Assembly: GCA_903924405.1 (NCBI GenBank) | Contig: CAIYBH010000373.1 | Location: forward strand, 62,001-126,000 | DNA length: 64,000 nucleotides | DNA from: an uncultured Planctomycetaceae bacterium | GTDB lineage: Bacteria > Planctomycetota > Planctomycetia > Planctomycetales > Planctomycetaceae | Direction of reading: 5' to 3' | In this document: in pieces, positions 28,999 through 39,220 of the stretch | How positions within the stretch are numbered: the stretch's first letter is position 1 | Layout of the letters: each line of letters starts with the position of its first letter | Program-made: the position numbers and the translations under genes | The notes under the pieces: model-generated | Seen by the model: the letters and a program-made list of their open reading frames with translations, nothing else | What the model was told of the DNA's origin: nothing | The model's database searches: none

Positions 28999-30042
28999 AT
29001 GAATCGGCTTGGTATTCGCCCCACGAATGATTTTGCCTTTCTGAAATCGTTTGGATCACCGGGCAACACGCTGGCATTAACAAGCCTCCTCAATGCCATT
29101 CTGCAGCTTCCCGTGCCGATCGTGGAGGTCACGCTGCAGAACCCATTCAACAGGCAGGAGTTTGAGGATGACAAGTTGTCCGTTCTGGATATCCGGGCAG
29201 TAGACCAGCATGGAGCGATTTATGACATCGAAATGCAGATGTCGAATCGCCGCGGCCTCATTCATCGCCTCGTCTTCTATGGCTGCGAAATTTATGCGGA
29301 CCAGATGCGAGCCGGGGATGATTACCAGGAGTTGAAACCCGTCTATGCCATTTGTCTGCTTGAAGGTCGGCTCTGGGAAGATTCCACTCGGATGCATCAC
29401 ACTTTTCGGTTGATGGATCGTGAAACCGGGCGGTGCCTTACCGGCACACTGGAAGTTCACACTCTGGAAATGGGATGGTATACTTTGCGGCAGCGAGAGC
29501 TTGCGACGGCCAGTGGGCTGGAGCGATGGGTGTACTGGCTGCTGTACGCGCATGAGTACGATGCAGAGACGCTGAAGCGGTTGTTCCCCGATCCGGCGTT
29601 TGTACAGGCCACCGAGGCTCTGGAGCGCATTGCGGAAATTACAGAGGACAAGACCATGTATGACCGTCGGGAAAAAGCGATTCGCGACCAGAAGTGGATA
29701 CTGACGTCCACCAGGGAAGAAGGGCGGGAGCAAGGCCTGAAAGAAGGGAGGGAAGAGGGACGAGAAGCAGGACTGGAAGAGGGACGCGTAGAGGGACGCG
29801 TAGAAGGACGGGAAGAAGGACGGGAAGAAGGAATTGCGCGGGGATTGTTGGAAGGTCGAACACAAGGTCGCGTGGAGGGTGAGATCAGCCTGATTCAGGC
29901 TCTGCAGCGAATTGCTGGCGTGCCGGTAAGTGCCAGTTTCAGTTTGCAGGGACGTTCGCTTGAACAGTTGCAGGCAATGTCCGCACAATTGCAGTCCCTG
30001 TTGCAGAATCGCCTCCGCACCGCTCCCGATTCTCTGAATTGA
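28999..30042 (+). CDS. Rpn-family recombination-promoting nuclease / putative transposase
   Basis: The 347-residue product begins 'MNRLGIRPTNDFAFLKSFGS', the classic start of the PD-(D/E)XK transposase-like Rpn family. The nuclease core has Asp64 in 'LDIRAVD' and Glu78-x-Gln80 in 'YDIEMQ'. The C-terminal quarter is a run of Glu-Gly-Arg repeats (residues about 237-294) encoded by near-repetitive purine-rich DNA, a known feature of this family, probably a long charged helix. RpnA of E. coli is a DNA endonuclease that raises RecA-independent recombination. ATG 28999 is preferred over a GTG at 28966. Confidence 0.88.
   Translation: MNRLGIRPTNDFAFLKSFGSPGNTLALTSLLNAILQLPVPIVEVTLQNPFNRQEFEDDKLSVLDIRAVDQHGAIYDIEMQMSNRRGLIHRLVFYGCEIYADQMRAGDDYQELKPVYAICLLEGRLWEDSTRMHHTFRLMDRETGRCLTGTLEVHTLEMGWYTLRQRELATASGLERWVYWLLYAHEYDAETLKRLFPDPAFVQATEALERIAEITEDKTMYDRREKAIRDQKWILTSTREEGREQGLKEGREEGREAGLEEGRVEGRVEGREEGREEGIARGLLEGRTQGRVEGEISLIQALQRIAGVPVSASFSLQGRSLEQLQAMSAQLQSLLQNRLRTAPDSLN
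29718..29880 (+). repeat. purine-rich coding repeat (Glu-Gly-Arg codons)
   Basis: About ten near-copies of GAAGGACGGGAA-like units code for the EGR run in the Rpn protein. Such internal repeats are prone to length changes by slippage. Confidence 0.7.
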
Positions 30043-30360
30043 AGTCGATCCCGTTGGATGCCGATGTTGTCGTCTCAATGCCGTCGGAACATGTCGCAAC
30101 AGGAAACCATCTCATTGGTGCCCAACGCGCGACCCAGCGGCATTGATCGCCGATTTGCCACGACCATTCCCACCGCGGTTTCCCCGGATTGCTCAAGACC
30201 CTGATATCCGAAGCGTCCATCAAGCCTCAGCGACCGCTTCGCTCTCACCCCCCCACAGAATGACAACTTCTGAACGTCGGAAACTCCGATGAGTACCCGC
30301 TGTGATCAGCAGGGCAAAGCAGAGCGGCGAGCCGTCAGCACGCGCCTTGATGACTCGCGA
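30043..30360. other. convergent intergenic region after the Rpn gene
   Basis: No coding frame is convincing over 318 bp. It contains the second copy (30147-30159) of the 13-bp direct repeat that also lies upstream of the Rpn gene. No clear terminator hairpin is seen. Confidence 0.4.
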
Positions 30361-31434
30361 CTATTGTCCCTGCACGCGCTTCTTTGCTCTCTCGTGAAGT
30401 TCAACCGGCACCGTTTTCAACAATTTATCAATCACCCCGTCCGGCGTGACGCCCTGACTGGCCGCAGCGAAATTCGTCATAATCCGATGTCGCAGCACCG
30501 GACGGGCAATCGCCTTGACATCGTCCGTCGTCACATGGAATCGTCCCTGCAGCAACGCATACGCACGGGCACCCAGAATCAGAAACTGACCGGCACGCGG
30601 TCCAGCCCCCCACGACACCAGTTCTTTGACAAACCCTGGGGCTTCACTTTCACCCGGTCGCGTCGCACGTACCAGATCCCGTGCGTAGACGTAAATGTAT
30701 TCCGCACAGGGCACTCGGCGAACGACTTCCTGCAGTGCCTGGATCTGACGTCCGGTCAGAATCGGCGTCAGCTCAGGTTTTTCATTGCCCGTTGTCTGTT
30801 TCAGAATTCGCAACTCTTCCGCGGCAGTGGGATAACGTACCACGACATTGAACATAAACCGGTCCAACTGGGCTTCCGGTAACGGATAGGTACCCTCCTG
30901 CTCGATCGGATTCTGAGTCGCCAGTGTGAAGAATGGATCCGGAAGATCATACGTGTTGGACCCCACGGTCACATGGCGTTCCTGCATCGCTTCCAGCAGT
31001 GCGGCCTGAGTCTTTGGTGGTGTGCGATTGATTTCATCCGCCAGCAGGACATTGGTGAACAACGGCCCGGGAATGAACTGAAAGACCCTTCGCCCGGTTT
31101 CCGGGTCATCCTGCAGCACATCAGTTCCTGTCATGTCCGATGGCATCAGGTCCGGAGTGAACTGAATGCGCCGGAAATTGAGCTGCAGAATGCGAGCGAT
31201 CGTGCTGCACAACAACGTTTTCGCCAGTCCGGGGACTCCCACAAGCAGACAGTGCGCGCGACAGAACATGGCAATCAGCAACTGATCCACCACCTCGTCC
31301 TGACCAATAATCACCTTGCCGATTTCCTGACGCATCTTCTGGTAGGCCGTGGTCAGCCCGCGAATCGCCTGCTCCTCCAGCGCTGTTGGCGGCACACTCG
31401 AACGCTCGGGATTCTGAGATTCAGCATCAGACAT
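30361..31434 (-). CDS. MoxR-family AAA+ ATPase
   Basis: From ATG 31434 the protein is 357 residues of the usual MoxR layout: Walker A 'GVPGLAKT' at 66-73, Walker B 'LLADEINRT' with D133 and E134, sensor 1 '[21 protein letters not shown]', and a C-terminal lid with the helix '[12 protein letters not shown]'. MoxR ATPases act as chaperones that assemble metal cofactors or complexes, often beside DUF58, DUF4129, DUF4350 and VWA genes. None is adjacent here; a DUF4350 gene lies 29 kb away at 60535. A 41-codon upstream extension is open but lacks family resemblance. Confidence 0.92.
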   Translation of the reverse strand: MSDAESQNPERSSVPPTALEEQAIRGLTTAYQKMRQEIGKVIIGQDEVVDQLLIAMFCRAHCLLVGVPGLAKTLLCSTIARILQLNFRRIQFTPDLMPSDMTGTDVLQDDPETGRRVFQFIPGPLFTNVLLADEINRTPPKTQAALLEAMQERHVTVGSNTYDLPDPFFTLATQNPIEQEGTYPLPEAQLDRFMFNVVVRYPTAAEELRILKQTTGNEKPELTPILTGRQIQALQEVVRRVPCAEYIYVYARDLVRATRPGESEAPGFVKELVSWGAGPRAGQFLILGARAYALLQGRFHVTTDDVKAIARPVLRHRIMTNFAAASQGVTPDGVIDKLLKTVPVELHERAKKRVQGQ

Positions 31435-31705
31435 GGCGGGAACTCGGAACAGATTCTGAAAATTTCGCACCGTTCTGCGAATTGAAACGCCTGCAGCAGG
31501 GAAATGCGAGCACGATTGGGCAGAATATCGGGAGGTTGGAATTTCTGACAGGGTCAATCCCGTTTCAGGTTGCCCCGATCAAATCACACGGTAGTTCGCC
31601 CCGGTACCTCAGGTTCACGCATTCCCCCGCCATTCACTCATCGCCAGGGCGTCTGTGCGATCCTCTGGCGGCTTTCCGATTTCCTCAACAGGTCATGCAA
31701 TACTC

Positions 31706-32554
31706 ATGAGCGATATCCGATATCTGATTTTTGATATTGAAACTGTCGGCGATGGCGACCTGATTCGACGCGTCAGGTTTCCCGACGAACAACTGACACC
31801 ACGCGAAGCGGTGCAGAAATATCGCCGAACGCTGCTGGAGGAAACCGGACGGGATGTCCTGCCACTGACGTTCGTCCTGCCGGTGTCGGTGGCCGTAGCG
31901 AAAGTCGCAGAGGACTTTCGGCTGATCGACATCCTCGTTCTGGATTCCCCCGAATTCCGCCCTCAGGAAATTGTCCGCCGATTCTGGCAGGGCTGGAACC
32001 ACTACGAACGCCCCACCTTCGTCACCTTCAATGGCCGCGGCTACGACCTGCCCGTCATGGAAGTCTGCGCCTTTCGCTTCGGAATCAGCCTGCCCGCCTG
32101 GTTCAACGTCGATTCCCGTTCCTTCGAACAATGCCGCAATCGCTACAACCAGGACGCACACCTCGACCTGCAGGATCTCCTGTCCAACTTCGGTGCGTTT
32201 CGGATGAGCGGCGGGCTGAACCTGCTGGCGAACCTGCTTCACAAACCCGGAAAGTCCGGGATAGACGGGTCACAGGTTCAGGAACTGTACGATCAGGGAC
32301 GCGCCGACCTGATCAATGACTACTGCCGCTGTGACGTCCTTGATACCTATTTCGTGTTTCTCAGAACTCAGGTGGTCCTTGGACGACTCACCCTGCAGGA
32401 CGAACAGGCACTGGTCGACAACGCCCGCGAACTGCTGGTCAGTCACGCCGCTGAACACCCCGCATATCAGCACTACCTGCAAACCTGGGATCAACGAATT
32501 GCCCAGAGCATGGATGTGATGACAGCCATCGGCAGGCAAACTGCCCGCGGGTGA
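31706..32554 (+). CDS. PolB-like 3'-5' exonuclease (DEDD superfamily)
   Basis: A 282-residue protein with Asp10-x-Glu12 in '[10 protein letters not shown]' (Exo I), '[14 protein letters not shown]' (Exo II with Asp) and '[13 protein letters not shown]' (Exo III region with Asp), the DEDD pattern. It matches the family annotated as predicted 3'-5' exonuclease related to DNA polymerase B. It stands alone, convergent with polA, whose own proofreading domain lacks catalytic acids, so a supporting role in repair synthesis is possible but unproven. The ATG at 31706 gives the natural start. Confidence 0.88.
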   Translation: MSDIRYLIFDIETVGDGDLIRRVRFPDEQLTPREAVQKYRRTLLEETGRDVLPLTFVLPVSVAVAKVAEDFRLIDILVLDSPEFRPQEIVRRFWQGWNHYERPTFVTFNGRGYDLPVMEVCAFRFGISLPAWFNVDSRSFEQCRNRYNQDAHLDLQDLLSNFGAFRMSGGLNLLANLLHKPGKSGIDGSQVQELYDQGRADLINDYCRCDVLDTYFVFLRTQVVLGRLTLQDEQALVDNARELLVSHAAEHPAYQHYLQTWDQRIAQSMDVMTAIGRQTARG

Positions 32555-32594
32555 TCAGCGTGCCATCGAAGCGTTGTCAAAGAGCCTTTCGCTC

Positions 32595-35366
32595 TCAGAC
32601 GTTGTCCACCGCGGCTTCATGCTGATTCAGCCAGTCCGCTCCGGTGCTGATGTCAACTTCCAGTGGCACATTCAGCGTCATCGCCTGCTGCATCGCGTTC
32701 CTCAGACGAGGGATCAGCAGGCCAGTTTCTTCCGCCGGGCTCTCCAGCACCAGTTCGTCATGGATCTGCAATAGCAGGCGGGCACGCAACCCTGACGACT
32801 TCAGCATGGCGTGCACGTCCAGCATTGCCTTCTTGATCAGGTCGGCTGCCGTGCCCTGCAGGACCGTGTTGATCGCAGTCCGCTCAGGCATGTTGCGGTT
32901 GATCCCCGTAGTTCGGCGAATCCCGGAAATCTCCCGACGACGATTCAGAATCGTCCGTGCAAAGCCAGTCCGCACAGTGTCTTTCAGTACCTGCTCGCAG
33001 AACTCCGCCACACCCGAATACTTCTGGAAGTAACGATCAATAAAGCTCGCGGCCGCCCCTTTGTCAATTCCTAACGCCGCCGCCAGCCCCCAAGGTGTCT
33101 GACCATAGATCACCCCGAAATTCACCGCCTTGGCAATCCGACGCTGATCGGAATTCACCTGATCCAGCGGTACACCAAATACCTCCGCCGCTACGGTCGC
33201 GTGAATGTCCTGCCCGGACTGGAATGCCTCACACAACGCCGCATCTCCACTGAAATGGGCCAGCACTCGCAACTCGATCTGCGAATAATCCGCACAAACC
33301 AGAGCCCAACCGGGCTCTCCCGGATGAAATGCGGCGCGCACCCGTCGGCCCTCCGCGGTCCGAATGGGAATGTTCTGAAGGTTCGGATCACTGGAACTTA
33401 AACGCCCCGTTGCTGCGACCGTCTGATGAAACGACGCATGAATCCGCCCCGTCTCCCCGCAAACGAGCGCCGGTAAAGCATCCAGGTAGGTTCCGCGAAG
33501 CTTGATCAGGTGCCGCCGCTCCAGAATCAAACGTGGCAGCGGATGCAACGCAGCCAGTTCCTCCAGAACCTCCTGATCCGTACTGGCTCCGGTCTGAGTT
33601 TTCCGGATGACGGGCAGCTGCAGGTCTGTGAACAGCACACCAGCCAGTTGCTTCGGCGAATCGATATTAAAGGTCTTCCCGGCAGCCTGAAAAATCTCAG
33701 CCGTCAGTCGATCAATAATCGTGCCGGCCGCCACACTCTGCCGCTGCAGTTCGGTCACATCCACCCGAATGCCCGTGTGCTCCATTTCCGTCAGCACATG
33801 AATCAGCGGCTCCTCCACATCACGATACAGAGCCCACAGGTTATCAGCCTCCAGTCCAGCACGCAGCCGTTCACTCAGGACCAGCACCTGACGCACTGTC
33901 CGCGTTGCCGACGTAATCTGTTGCGAAGCTGCAGCCCCGCTCTCCTGATCCTCATCGTCAAACATCGTCTTCTGACGCGCTTTTGCGGGCGCTGCAGTCA
34001 GACCGCCGGAACTCACATCAGCCGGATTCCCGTAACGCTCAACAATATCCGACAACTCGTGCCCACGCGCTCCGGCATCAAGCAGATAGTCAGCGATGGA
34101 CAGATCAAAGAATCGCTGCGGCAGCGCTGAGCCGACATTCCGCAGCGCATGACAAAAGCCCTTCGCACTGCCAATCAGCACTTCACCGGAATATCCCGCC
34201 AGCCACTGCAGAAACTGAGTCGTCAGCTCGGGCGCCGACACAGCCCGACTGTCGATCGCATAAATCCGCGATCCGCCTGAAAACACGGCACCGGTGATCC
34301 GCCGCCCACGCACTGTCGTCCCGGTCAGCAGCGGCTCCAGGGCTAACAACTTCGTCCCGTCAAATTCCCCGAGCACCTGACTTAATTGATCTGCAGATGT
34401 AATTGGCAGAGCTACTTCCGAGGCCTGTTCGCCAGTCGCACCCGATGCTGCCGAGGCAGATTCCGCGACGGAATCAGCGATCTCACCCCCGAACTCATCC
34501 GCTCCGACACCCACCTGGTCGCGGACCTGAGCCGCATAGCGGCGAAATCCCATGTCCACGAAAAAGCGGTGAAGCGCCGGGTAGTCCGGAGCACCGACCC
34601 GCGCTGCCTCCAGATCAAACATGATGGGCAAATCCTGACGCAACCGCACCAGCTCACGGCTCATCAAAGCCTGCCCCGCAAACTCCGTCAGGTTCTCCTG
34701 AACTTTTTTTCCTGGGGCACGGCCGGCATTTGCCAGAATGTTCTCCAGAGTCCCGAACTGCTCAATGAGCGTTCGTGCGGTCTTGGGGCCAATCTTCGGA
34801 ACCCCCGGAACATTGTCGACCGAATCCCCCACCAGCGACTGGAAATCCACAACCTGATCCGGCCGGATCCCCCAGTCCTCCTGCAGAGACGCCTCGTTGT
34901 AAAACTCGTTCCGCCGACAGTTCAGCATCCGCACGTGAGGGCCGAGTAGTTGCCGAGCATCCTTATCTGTGGAGACAATCACAACGTCCAGATCCCGCGC
35001 CAACGCCTGGTTCGTCAGCGTCGCGATCACGTCATCGGCTTCCCACTGCGGACATTCAATCCCGGGAATCCGAAAACACTCGAGGAGTTGCTTGATGAGC
35101 GGGATTTGCGGCCGTAAATCCTCAGGAATCTCCGTTCGATTGGCCTTGTACCGATCAAAGATTTCCTCGCGCTTCCCCGGGCCCGGCGAATCAATGGCAC
35201 AGACCAGGTACTCCGGTTTACGGTCCAGAATCGCGTAAATATCCCGCGTAAATCCATAGACCGCGTTGGTAGGCTGCCCCCGAGTCCCTGTCATCGCCGG
35301 GATCGCGTGGAACACCTGAAACATCAGAGAAAATGTGTCGATGATGTAAATGCATTCGCGAGACAT
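32595..35366 (-). CDS. polA: DNA polymerase I
   Basis: A full 923-residue PolA. The N-terminal 290 residues form the 5'-3' flap nuclease ('YIIDTFSLMFQVFHAIP', 'ADDVIATL', 'VSTDKDARQLL', 'GDSVDNVPGVPKIGPKTA'). The middle domain at about 315-480 occupies the proofreading position but reads 'LLALEPLL' where active enzymes have an Asp-x-Glu motif, so it looks inactive. The polymerase domain has motif A 'CADYSQIELRVLAHFSGD', the O-helix 'RRIAKAVNFGVIYGQ' and motif C 'QIHDELVLE'. It fills gaps in repair and removes Okazaki primers. A Ser/Ala-rich insertion (about 300-313) separates nuclease and middle domains. Confidence 0.96.
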   Translation of the reverse strand: MSRECIYIIDTFSLMFQVFHAIPAMTGTRGQPTNAVYGFTRDIYAILDRKPEYLVCAIDSPGPGKREEIFDRYKANRTEIPEDLRPQIPLIKQLLECFRIPGIECPQWEADDVIATLTNQALARDLDVVIVSTDKDARQLLGPHVRMLNCRRNEFYNEASLQEDWGIRPDQVVDFQSLVGDSVDNVPGVPKIGPKTARTLIEQFGTLENILANAGRAPGKKVQENLTEFAGQALMSRELVRLRQDLPIMFDLEAARVGAPDYPALHRFFVDMGFRRYAAQVRDQVGVGADEFGGEIADSVAESASAASGATGEQASEVALPITSADQLSQVLGEFDGTKLLALEPLLTGTTVRGRRITGAVFSGGSRIYAIDSRAVSAPELTTQFLQWLAGYSGEVLIGSAKGFCHALRNVGSALPQRFFDLSIADYLLDAGARGHELSDIVERYGNPADVSSGGLTAAPAKARQKTMFDDEDQESGAAASQQITSATRTVRQVLVLSERLRAGLEADNLWALYRDVEEPLIHVLTEMEHTGIRVDVTELQRQSVAAGTIIDRLTAEIFQAAGKTFNIDSPKQLAGVLFTDLQLPVIRKTQTGASTDQEVLEELAALHPLPRLILERRHLIKLRGTYLDALPALVCGETGRIHASFHQTVAATGRLSSSDPNLQNIPIRTAEGRRVRAAFHPGEPGWALVCADYSQIELRVLAHFSGDAALCEAFQSGQDIHATVAAEVFGVPLDQVNSDQRRIAKAVNFGVIYGQTPWGLAAALGIDKGAAASFIDRYFQKYSGVAEFCEQVLKDTVRTGFARTILNRRREISGIRRTTGINRNMPERTAINTVLQGTAADLIKKAMLDVHAMLKSSGLRARLLLQIHDELVLESPAEETGLLIPRLRNAMQQAMTLNVPLEVDISTGADWLNQHEAAVDNV

Positions 35367-35533
35367 CGCTGGTTTCCGCCGATAATTGTGTGATTCGGGT
35401 CAGGGACATCGGAAATCCGCCGCAGCCTCGCGGAATTCGGTTCAGCAGGGGGGTCAGCAGGCCCCGCGAATCCCTCTCAACCCCCGAAACTGACAGGTTT
35501 TGCGACAGATGGCAATTGAACCCCGTCTGGAAT

Positions 35534-35561
35534 TTGCATTTCCTGTCGCGTTTGATAGACT
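35534..35561 (+). promoter_or_regulatory. possible housekeeping promoter of rpsU
   Basis: TTGCAT (35534-35539) and TAGACT (35556-35561) are separated by 16 bp and lie 60 bp upstream of rpsU. The matches to -35 and -10 consensus are partial. Confidence 0.3.
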
Positions 35562-35620
35562 TTCAGTGGATTTCACGAAAAATCTGACCATTTGTTCACT
35601 AGATCCGTAGGAGGGTTTTT

Positions 35621-35827
35621 GTGGTAAAGTTGCGTTTGCGAGATAATGAGAGTGTGAATGAAGCTGTGCGTCGGTTCCGTAAGTTGGTTGAGCATGCCGG
35701 CGTGAAGAAAGAAATGCGCAAGCGCGAATTCTACGAAAAGCCCAGTGATATCCGTCGTCGTGACCGCCGTCGTGCCGAAATGCGTGCTCGACGTGCCAAT
35801 CAGCCTCCCGAACTGGAAGTGCAGTAA
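35621..35827 (+). CDS. rpsU: 30S ribosomal protein S21
   Basis: The 68-residue product '[19 protein letters not shown]' plus a strongly basic C-terminal half ('[14 protein letters not shown]') is S21. It starts at a GTG with a near-perfect ribosome-binding site, TAGGAGGG (35608-35615), at 5-nt spacing, one of the strongest in the window. S21 binds the 30S subunit near the anti-Shine-Dalgarno end of 16S rRNA and helps initiation. The gene is alone, divergent from polA, without the dnaG and rpoD neighbours seen in enterobacteria. Confidence 0.96.
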   Translation: MVKLRLRDNESVNEAVRRFRKLVEHAGVKKEMRKREFYEKPSDIRRRDRRRAEMRARRANQPPELEVQ

Positions 35828-36508
35828 TCGGTCAAACCTCCGGCAAGTCGGCCCACTGCTGCTGCAGTGACTGAACTCTGTAGGCCGGTGGAATATTGGC
35901 GGCTCAGAACTGTCTCCGATTTGCTTGTATGGCCTCGCGGTTCTCCATCTGCGGCACGTTTTATCAGCGGTTTCCCATCTGACAGCCCGGTAACAGGCGG
36001 CTGACTTTCTCTGTAAAGTCAACTCCTTGACCCGGGCTGAATGTGTTTGCTGGTGGTGAATGTTCCCGCACGGCCATTCGCGGCCACGCACGCATGGTCG
36101 TTGCCCCGTGAGCAGTCCCACGAACAAGCCGGGACGTCACAATTCTTTGGCCTCCTACCACTCGCCATCAACGCTGCAGGACGAACGATTTCAGGGTGCC
36201 CGCGTTCCGGCAACCGGTTTTTTCCTGAGCAACAACCTGTCCCGATCTGCCGCCCGAAAGTAACGGAACGTATGATCTGACTTAGTCGCCTGATTTGCCC
36301 CGAAGTCCCGGGACTCAGTCAGGCTTCCCCACGCTGAATCGACTGCCCGGTCACGTAGGTTTTGCCCGCCACCAGTGTCGCGGGCGTACCCCGGCAAACG
36401 CGTGCAGGCCGACGCAGGAAATGACCAGATCCTGCCGACCCGGGGGCCTGTCGCCTGCAGCCTCGGCAGGTACAACTCAGACTTCAGTGATCCAACAGGA
36501 GCCAGTGC
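35828..36508. other. gene-less stretch between rpsU and the epimerase
   Basis: Over 681 bp I see no convincing gene. Short open frames exist on both strands but lack family resemblance. One minus-strand frame ending near 36330 is coding-like for about 25 codons and might be the tail of a lost gene; that is weak. The region should contain the epimerase promoter. Confidence 0.4.
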
Positions 36509-37474
36509 ATGCAGACAATCTCAGTCGTGGATTCGCATACCGGGGGTGAGCCGACACGGATCATTGTCGCGGACGGCCCGCCGCTGGGGACCGGTCCCCT
36601 TGCAGAGCGACTGGCGCATTTTCGGGAGCACTTCGACGAAATCCGTGCGGCTGTGATCAATGAACCACGCGGTTCCGATGTGCTGGTCGGAGGACTGCTG
36701 TGCGAACCGCATGACCGCAGCTGTCATGCCGGCATTTTGTTCTTCAACAACACGGGCTACCTGAACATGTGTGGCCACGGAACGATCGGCCTGCTGGTCA
36801 CACTCCGTTGGCTACAGAAAATCACTCCGGGTGTCTGGCGGATTGACACTCCTGTGGGAGTAGTGGAAGCCACATTGCTGGATGACCATCGGGTTTCGTT
36901 GCGTAACGTGCCTTCATGGCGTTATCGCAAAGCGGTTTCAGTCGACGTCCCCGGACATGGCAGGGTCACAGGAGACATCGCATGGGGTGGCAATTGGTTC
37001 TACCTCGTGAATGACCATGGGCGCGATCTCCGACTGTCGGACTGGAAGGGCCACACAGAATTCACTCTGCAAATTCGGGCGGCCCTGGAACGAGCCGGGA
37101 TCACAGGGGCCGGTGGCGGCGAGATTGATCATATCGAATTGTTCGGCCCTGGGACCGCTGGCCACGCGGACAGTCGGAACTTCGTGCTGTGTCCCGGCGG
37201 GGCCTACGACCGTTCCCCGTGCGGCACCGGCACCAGTGCCAAGCTGGCGTGCCTTGCGGCGGACGGCAAACTGCCAGCCGGATCCACCTGGCGTCAGGAA
37301 AGCATCGTGGGCAGTGTCTTTGAGGGAAGCTGGCAGCCCGCTTCGGAAACAGTCCCTGAAGCGGCTGGCCCGGTGATTATTCCCACGATCACCGGCACCG
37401 CGTGGGTCACCGGCGAAGCCCGCCTGATTCTGCAGGACTCCGACCCCTTCCGCACGGGAATTCGCGCAATCTGA
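36509..37474 (+). CDS. 4-hydroxyproline 2-epimerase (proline racemase family)
   Basis: A 321-residue proline-racemase-fold enzyme with both catalytic cysteines: Cys88 in 'MCGHGTIG' and Cys238 in '[12 protein letters not shown]'. Two active cysteines mark racemases or epimerases, while trans-3-hydroxyproline dehydratases have Thr at the first site. Together with the D-amino-acid dehydrogenase gene 221 bp downstream this favours conversion of trans-4-hydroxy-L-proline to cis-4-hydroxy-D-proline. The '[12 protein letters not shown]' opening is typical of hydroxyproline epimerases. It is probably expressed with the downstream gene. Confidence 0.88.
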   Translation: MQTISVVDSHTGGEPTRIIVADGPPLGTGPLAERLAHFREHFDEIRAAVINEPRGSDVLVGGLLCEPHDRSCHAGILFFNNTGYLNMCGHGTIGLLVTLRWLQKITPGVWRIDTPVGVVEATLLDDHRVSLRNVPSWRYRKAVSVDVPGHGRVTGDIAWGGNWFYLVNDHGRDLRLSDWKGHTEFTLQIRAALERAGITGAGGGEIDHIELFGPGTAGHADSRNFVLCPGGAYDRSPCGTGTSAKLACLAADGKLPAGSTWRQESIVGSVFEGSWQPASETVPEAAGPVIIPTITGTAWVTGEARLILQDSDPFRTGIRAI

Positions 37475-37695
37475 ATTGGGCTGAATCCCCAGGTAGGCTA
37501 CAACCGAGTAGACTCCGCAGATGACTGCAGATTCACGTAAACGGTTCCGCAGCTCAACCGGATCAGGGCAACAACTGCCGGGCGGATACTGGGCAAGGAA
37601 CCACGAACGCGGTCAGTCACCGCAGATGTCACAAACCGGGCAACTCCCAGCCAGCCATCGGTTCGATCAACAACACCAGACAGGAACCTCTTTCA

Positions 37696-38943
37696 ATGAG
37701 TCAGTCGCAGCACACGGTGATTATTGGTGGCGGCGTGATTGGTGGTTTTACCGCATGGTATCTCGCCCAGGCTGGTCATCAGGTGACATTGATTGAGCAG
37801 GGTAGCTTTGGCAAACAGTGTTCCCACGGGAACTGCGGCTACGTCAGTCCCAGCCACGTCATTCCGCTGGCACGGCCGGGGCAGGTCATGAAAGGCATCA
37901 AGGGGATGCTCAGCAGCCAAACCGCGTTGCGCATCAACCCCTCCAAACTGGCCGTACTCGCCCCCTGGCTTCTGAAGTTCGCGCTCCGCTGCAACTCCAG
38001 CGCCATGATGGAAGCTGGCCGGGCCTGCCACCCCCTGCTGCAGTCCTCGGCAGCTCTGTACCGCGAGGTATTCGAACAGCAGAGCATGCTGGTGGACTGG
38101 AAAACAGATGGCCTGCTTTTCGTCTTTCGTGACCAGCACGAATTCGACGAGTATGCTCAAAGCGACGCATGGCTGCGAAAACACTTCGACATGGGCGCCG
38201 AGCCTTATTCCGGCAGTGCACTGACAGAACTGGAGCCTGCCCTGAAACCGGGTCTGGCCGGCGCGTGGCTCTATCGCTGTGACGCCCACCTGCGCCCCGG
38301 AAAACTGATGAGTGAACTGCGGCGAATTCTGTCCACCACAGGCGTCAGAATTCTCGAGAACACCTCCATGAAGGACTTCCGTGGCACTCAGGGCCGAGCC
38401 AGCGCCGTTCTGACGACAGGCGAATCGATTTCTGCCGACCATTTCGTTGTGGCCACCGGAGCATGGACGCCTCTGCTGAAACAAGCCCTTGGCGTCAATC
38501 TCCCGATCCAGCCCGGCAAAGGCTATTCCATCACCATGCCGCGCCCGAAACTCTGCCCAAAGTACCCCATGATTCTGGAGGAATGCCACGTCGCCATCAC
38601 CCCCTTCGAAGAGGGCTACCGTGTCGGCAGCACCATGGAGTTTTCGGGCTATGACACCAGCCTGAATCGTCAGCGACTGAACTACCTGCGATCGGGCGCC
38701 GCGGAGTACCTGCAGGAACCTACGGCCGACCCGGTGGAAGAGGAATGGTATGGATGGCGTCCGATGACGGCCGATGGCATTCCCTACATCGATCGTTCAC
38801 CTCGCTACCAGAACGTCTGGATTGCCGCCGGGCACAGCATGCTGGGAATTTCGATGGGCACGGGGACCGGCAAGCTCGTGGCCGAACTGATCACCAACAG
38901 GAAACCCCACCTCGATCCCACTCCGTATCGGCTCAATCGCTGA
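37696..38943 (+). CDS. FAD-dependent D-amino-acid (hydroxy-D-proline) dehydrogenase
   Basis: The 415-residue protein opens with the FAD dinucleotide motif 'IIGGGVIGGFTAWYLAQAGH' and an acidic residue at the end of the second strand, and ends with 'AAGHSMLGISMGTGTGKLVAE', the DAO-family C-terminal FAD motif. The layout is DadA-like. Its position after the epimerase suggests it oxidises cis-4-hydroxy-D-proline to the imino acid in hydroxyproline breakdown. The later pathway enzymes (deaminase and 2-oxoglutarate semialdehyde dehydrogenase) are not in the window. Confidence 0.87.
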   Translation: MSQSQHTVIIGGGVIGGFTAWYLAQAGHQVTLIEQGSFGKQCSHGNCGYVSPSHVIPLARPGQVMKGIKGMLSSQTALRINPSKLAVLAPWLLKFALRCNSSAMMEAGRACHPLLQSSAALYREVFEQQSMLVDWKTDGLLFVFRDQHEFDEYAQSDAWLRKHFDMGAEPYSGSALTELEPALKPGLAGAWLYRCDAHLRPGKLMSELRRILSTTGVRILENTSMKDFRGTQGRASAVLTTGESISADHFVVATGAWTPLLKQALGVNLPIQPGKGYSITMPRPKLCPKYPMILEECHVAITPFEEGYRVGSTMEFSGYDTSLNRQRLNYLRSGAAEYLQEPTADPVEEEWYGWRPMTADGIPYIDRSPRYQNVWIAAGHSMLGISMGTGTGKLVAELITNRKPHLDPTPYRLNR

Positions 38944-39220
38944 ACCACCGGCCCCCCCGAAAAATCACCGGAAACGACCACTCTTTTGCCCGGAAGGTCG
39001 GTCGTGGCGCAGTCCGCACCTACGCCCCGGCTGCAGGACTTCCGAGCGTGTGTTCAACCCCGGCAGCACCCATTAAACTCGGCCGGGTTCTGCCATTCCC
39101 TGCATCCCGCGGGAATTCCAGCCACTTCGGTGGCGATCTGATTGTCGGCGGATACCATGCGAAGGCTCGGCAGACGGGCGTCTGCATGATTTTTTCAGTT
39201 TAATACCGGAGAAAAGACTC

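Noticed and set aside
29077-30099. 340-residue frame antisense to the Rpn gene
   Set aside because: It mirrors the repeats of the Rpn gene.
32581-32595. small AGAGC/GCTCT hairpin between exonuclease and polA
   Set aside because: The 5-bp stem is too weak to call a terminator.
36330-36410. coding-like minus-strand tail upstream of the epimerase
   Set aside because: About 25 codons only; cannot be tied to a family, so I do not call a pseudogene.
39045-39070. T-loop-like GTTCAACCCC suggesting a tRNA
   Set aside because: No acceptor, D or anticodon stems can be folded around it.
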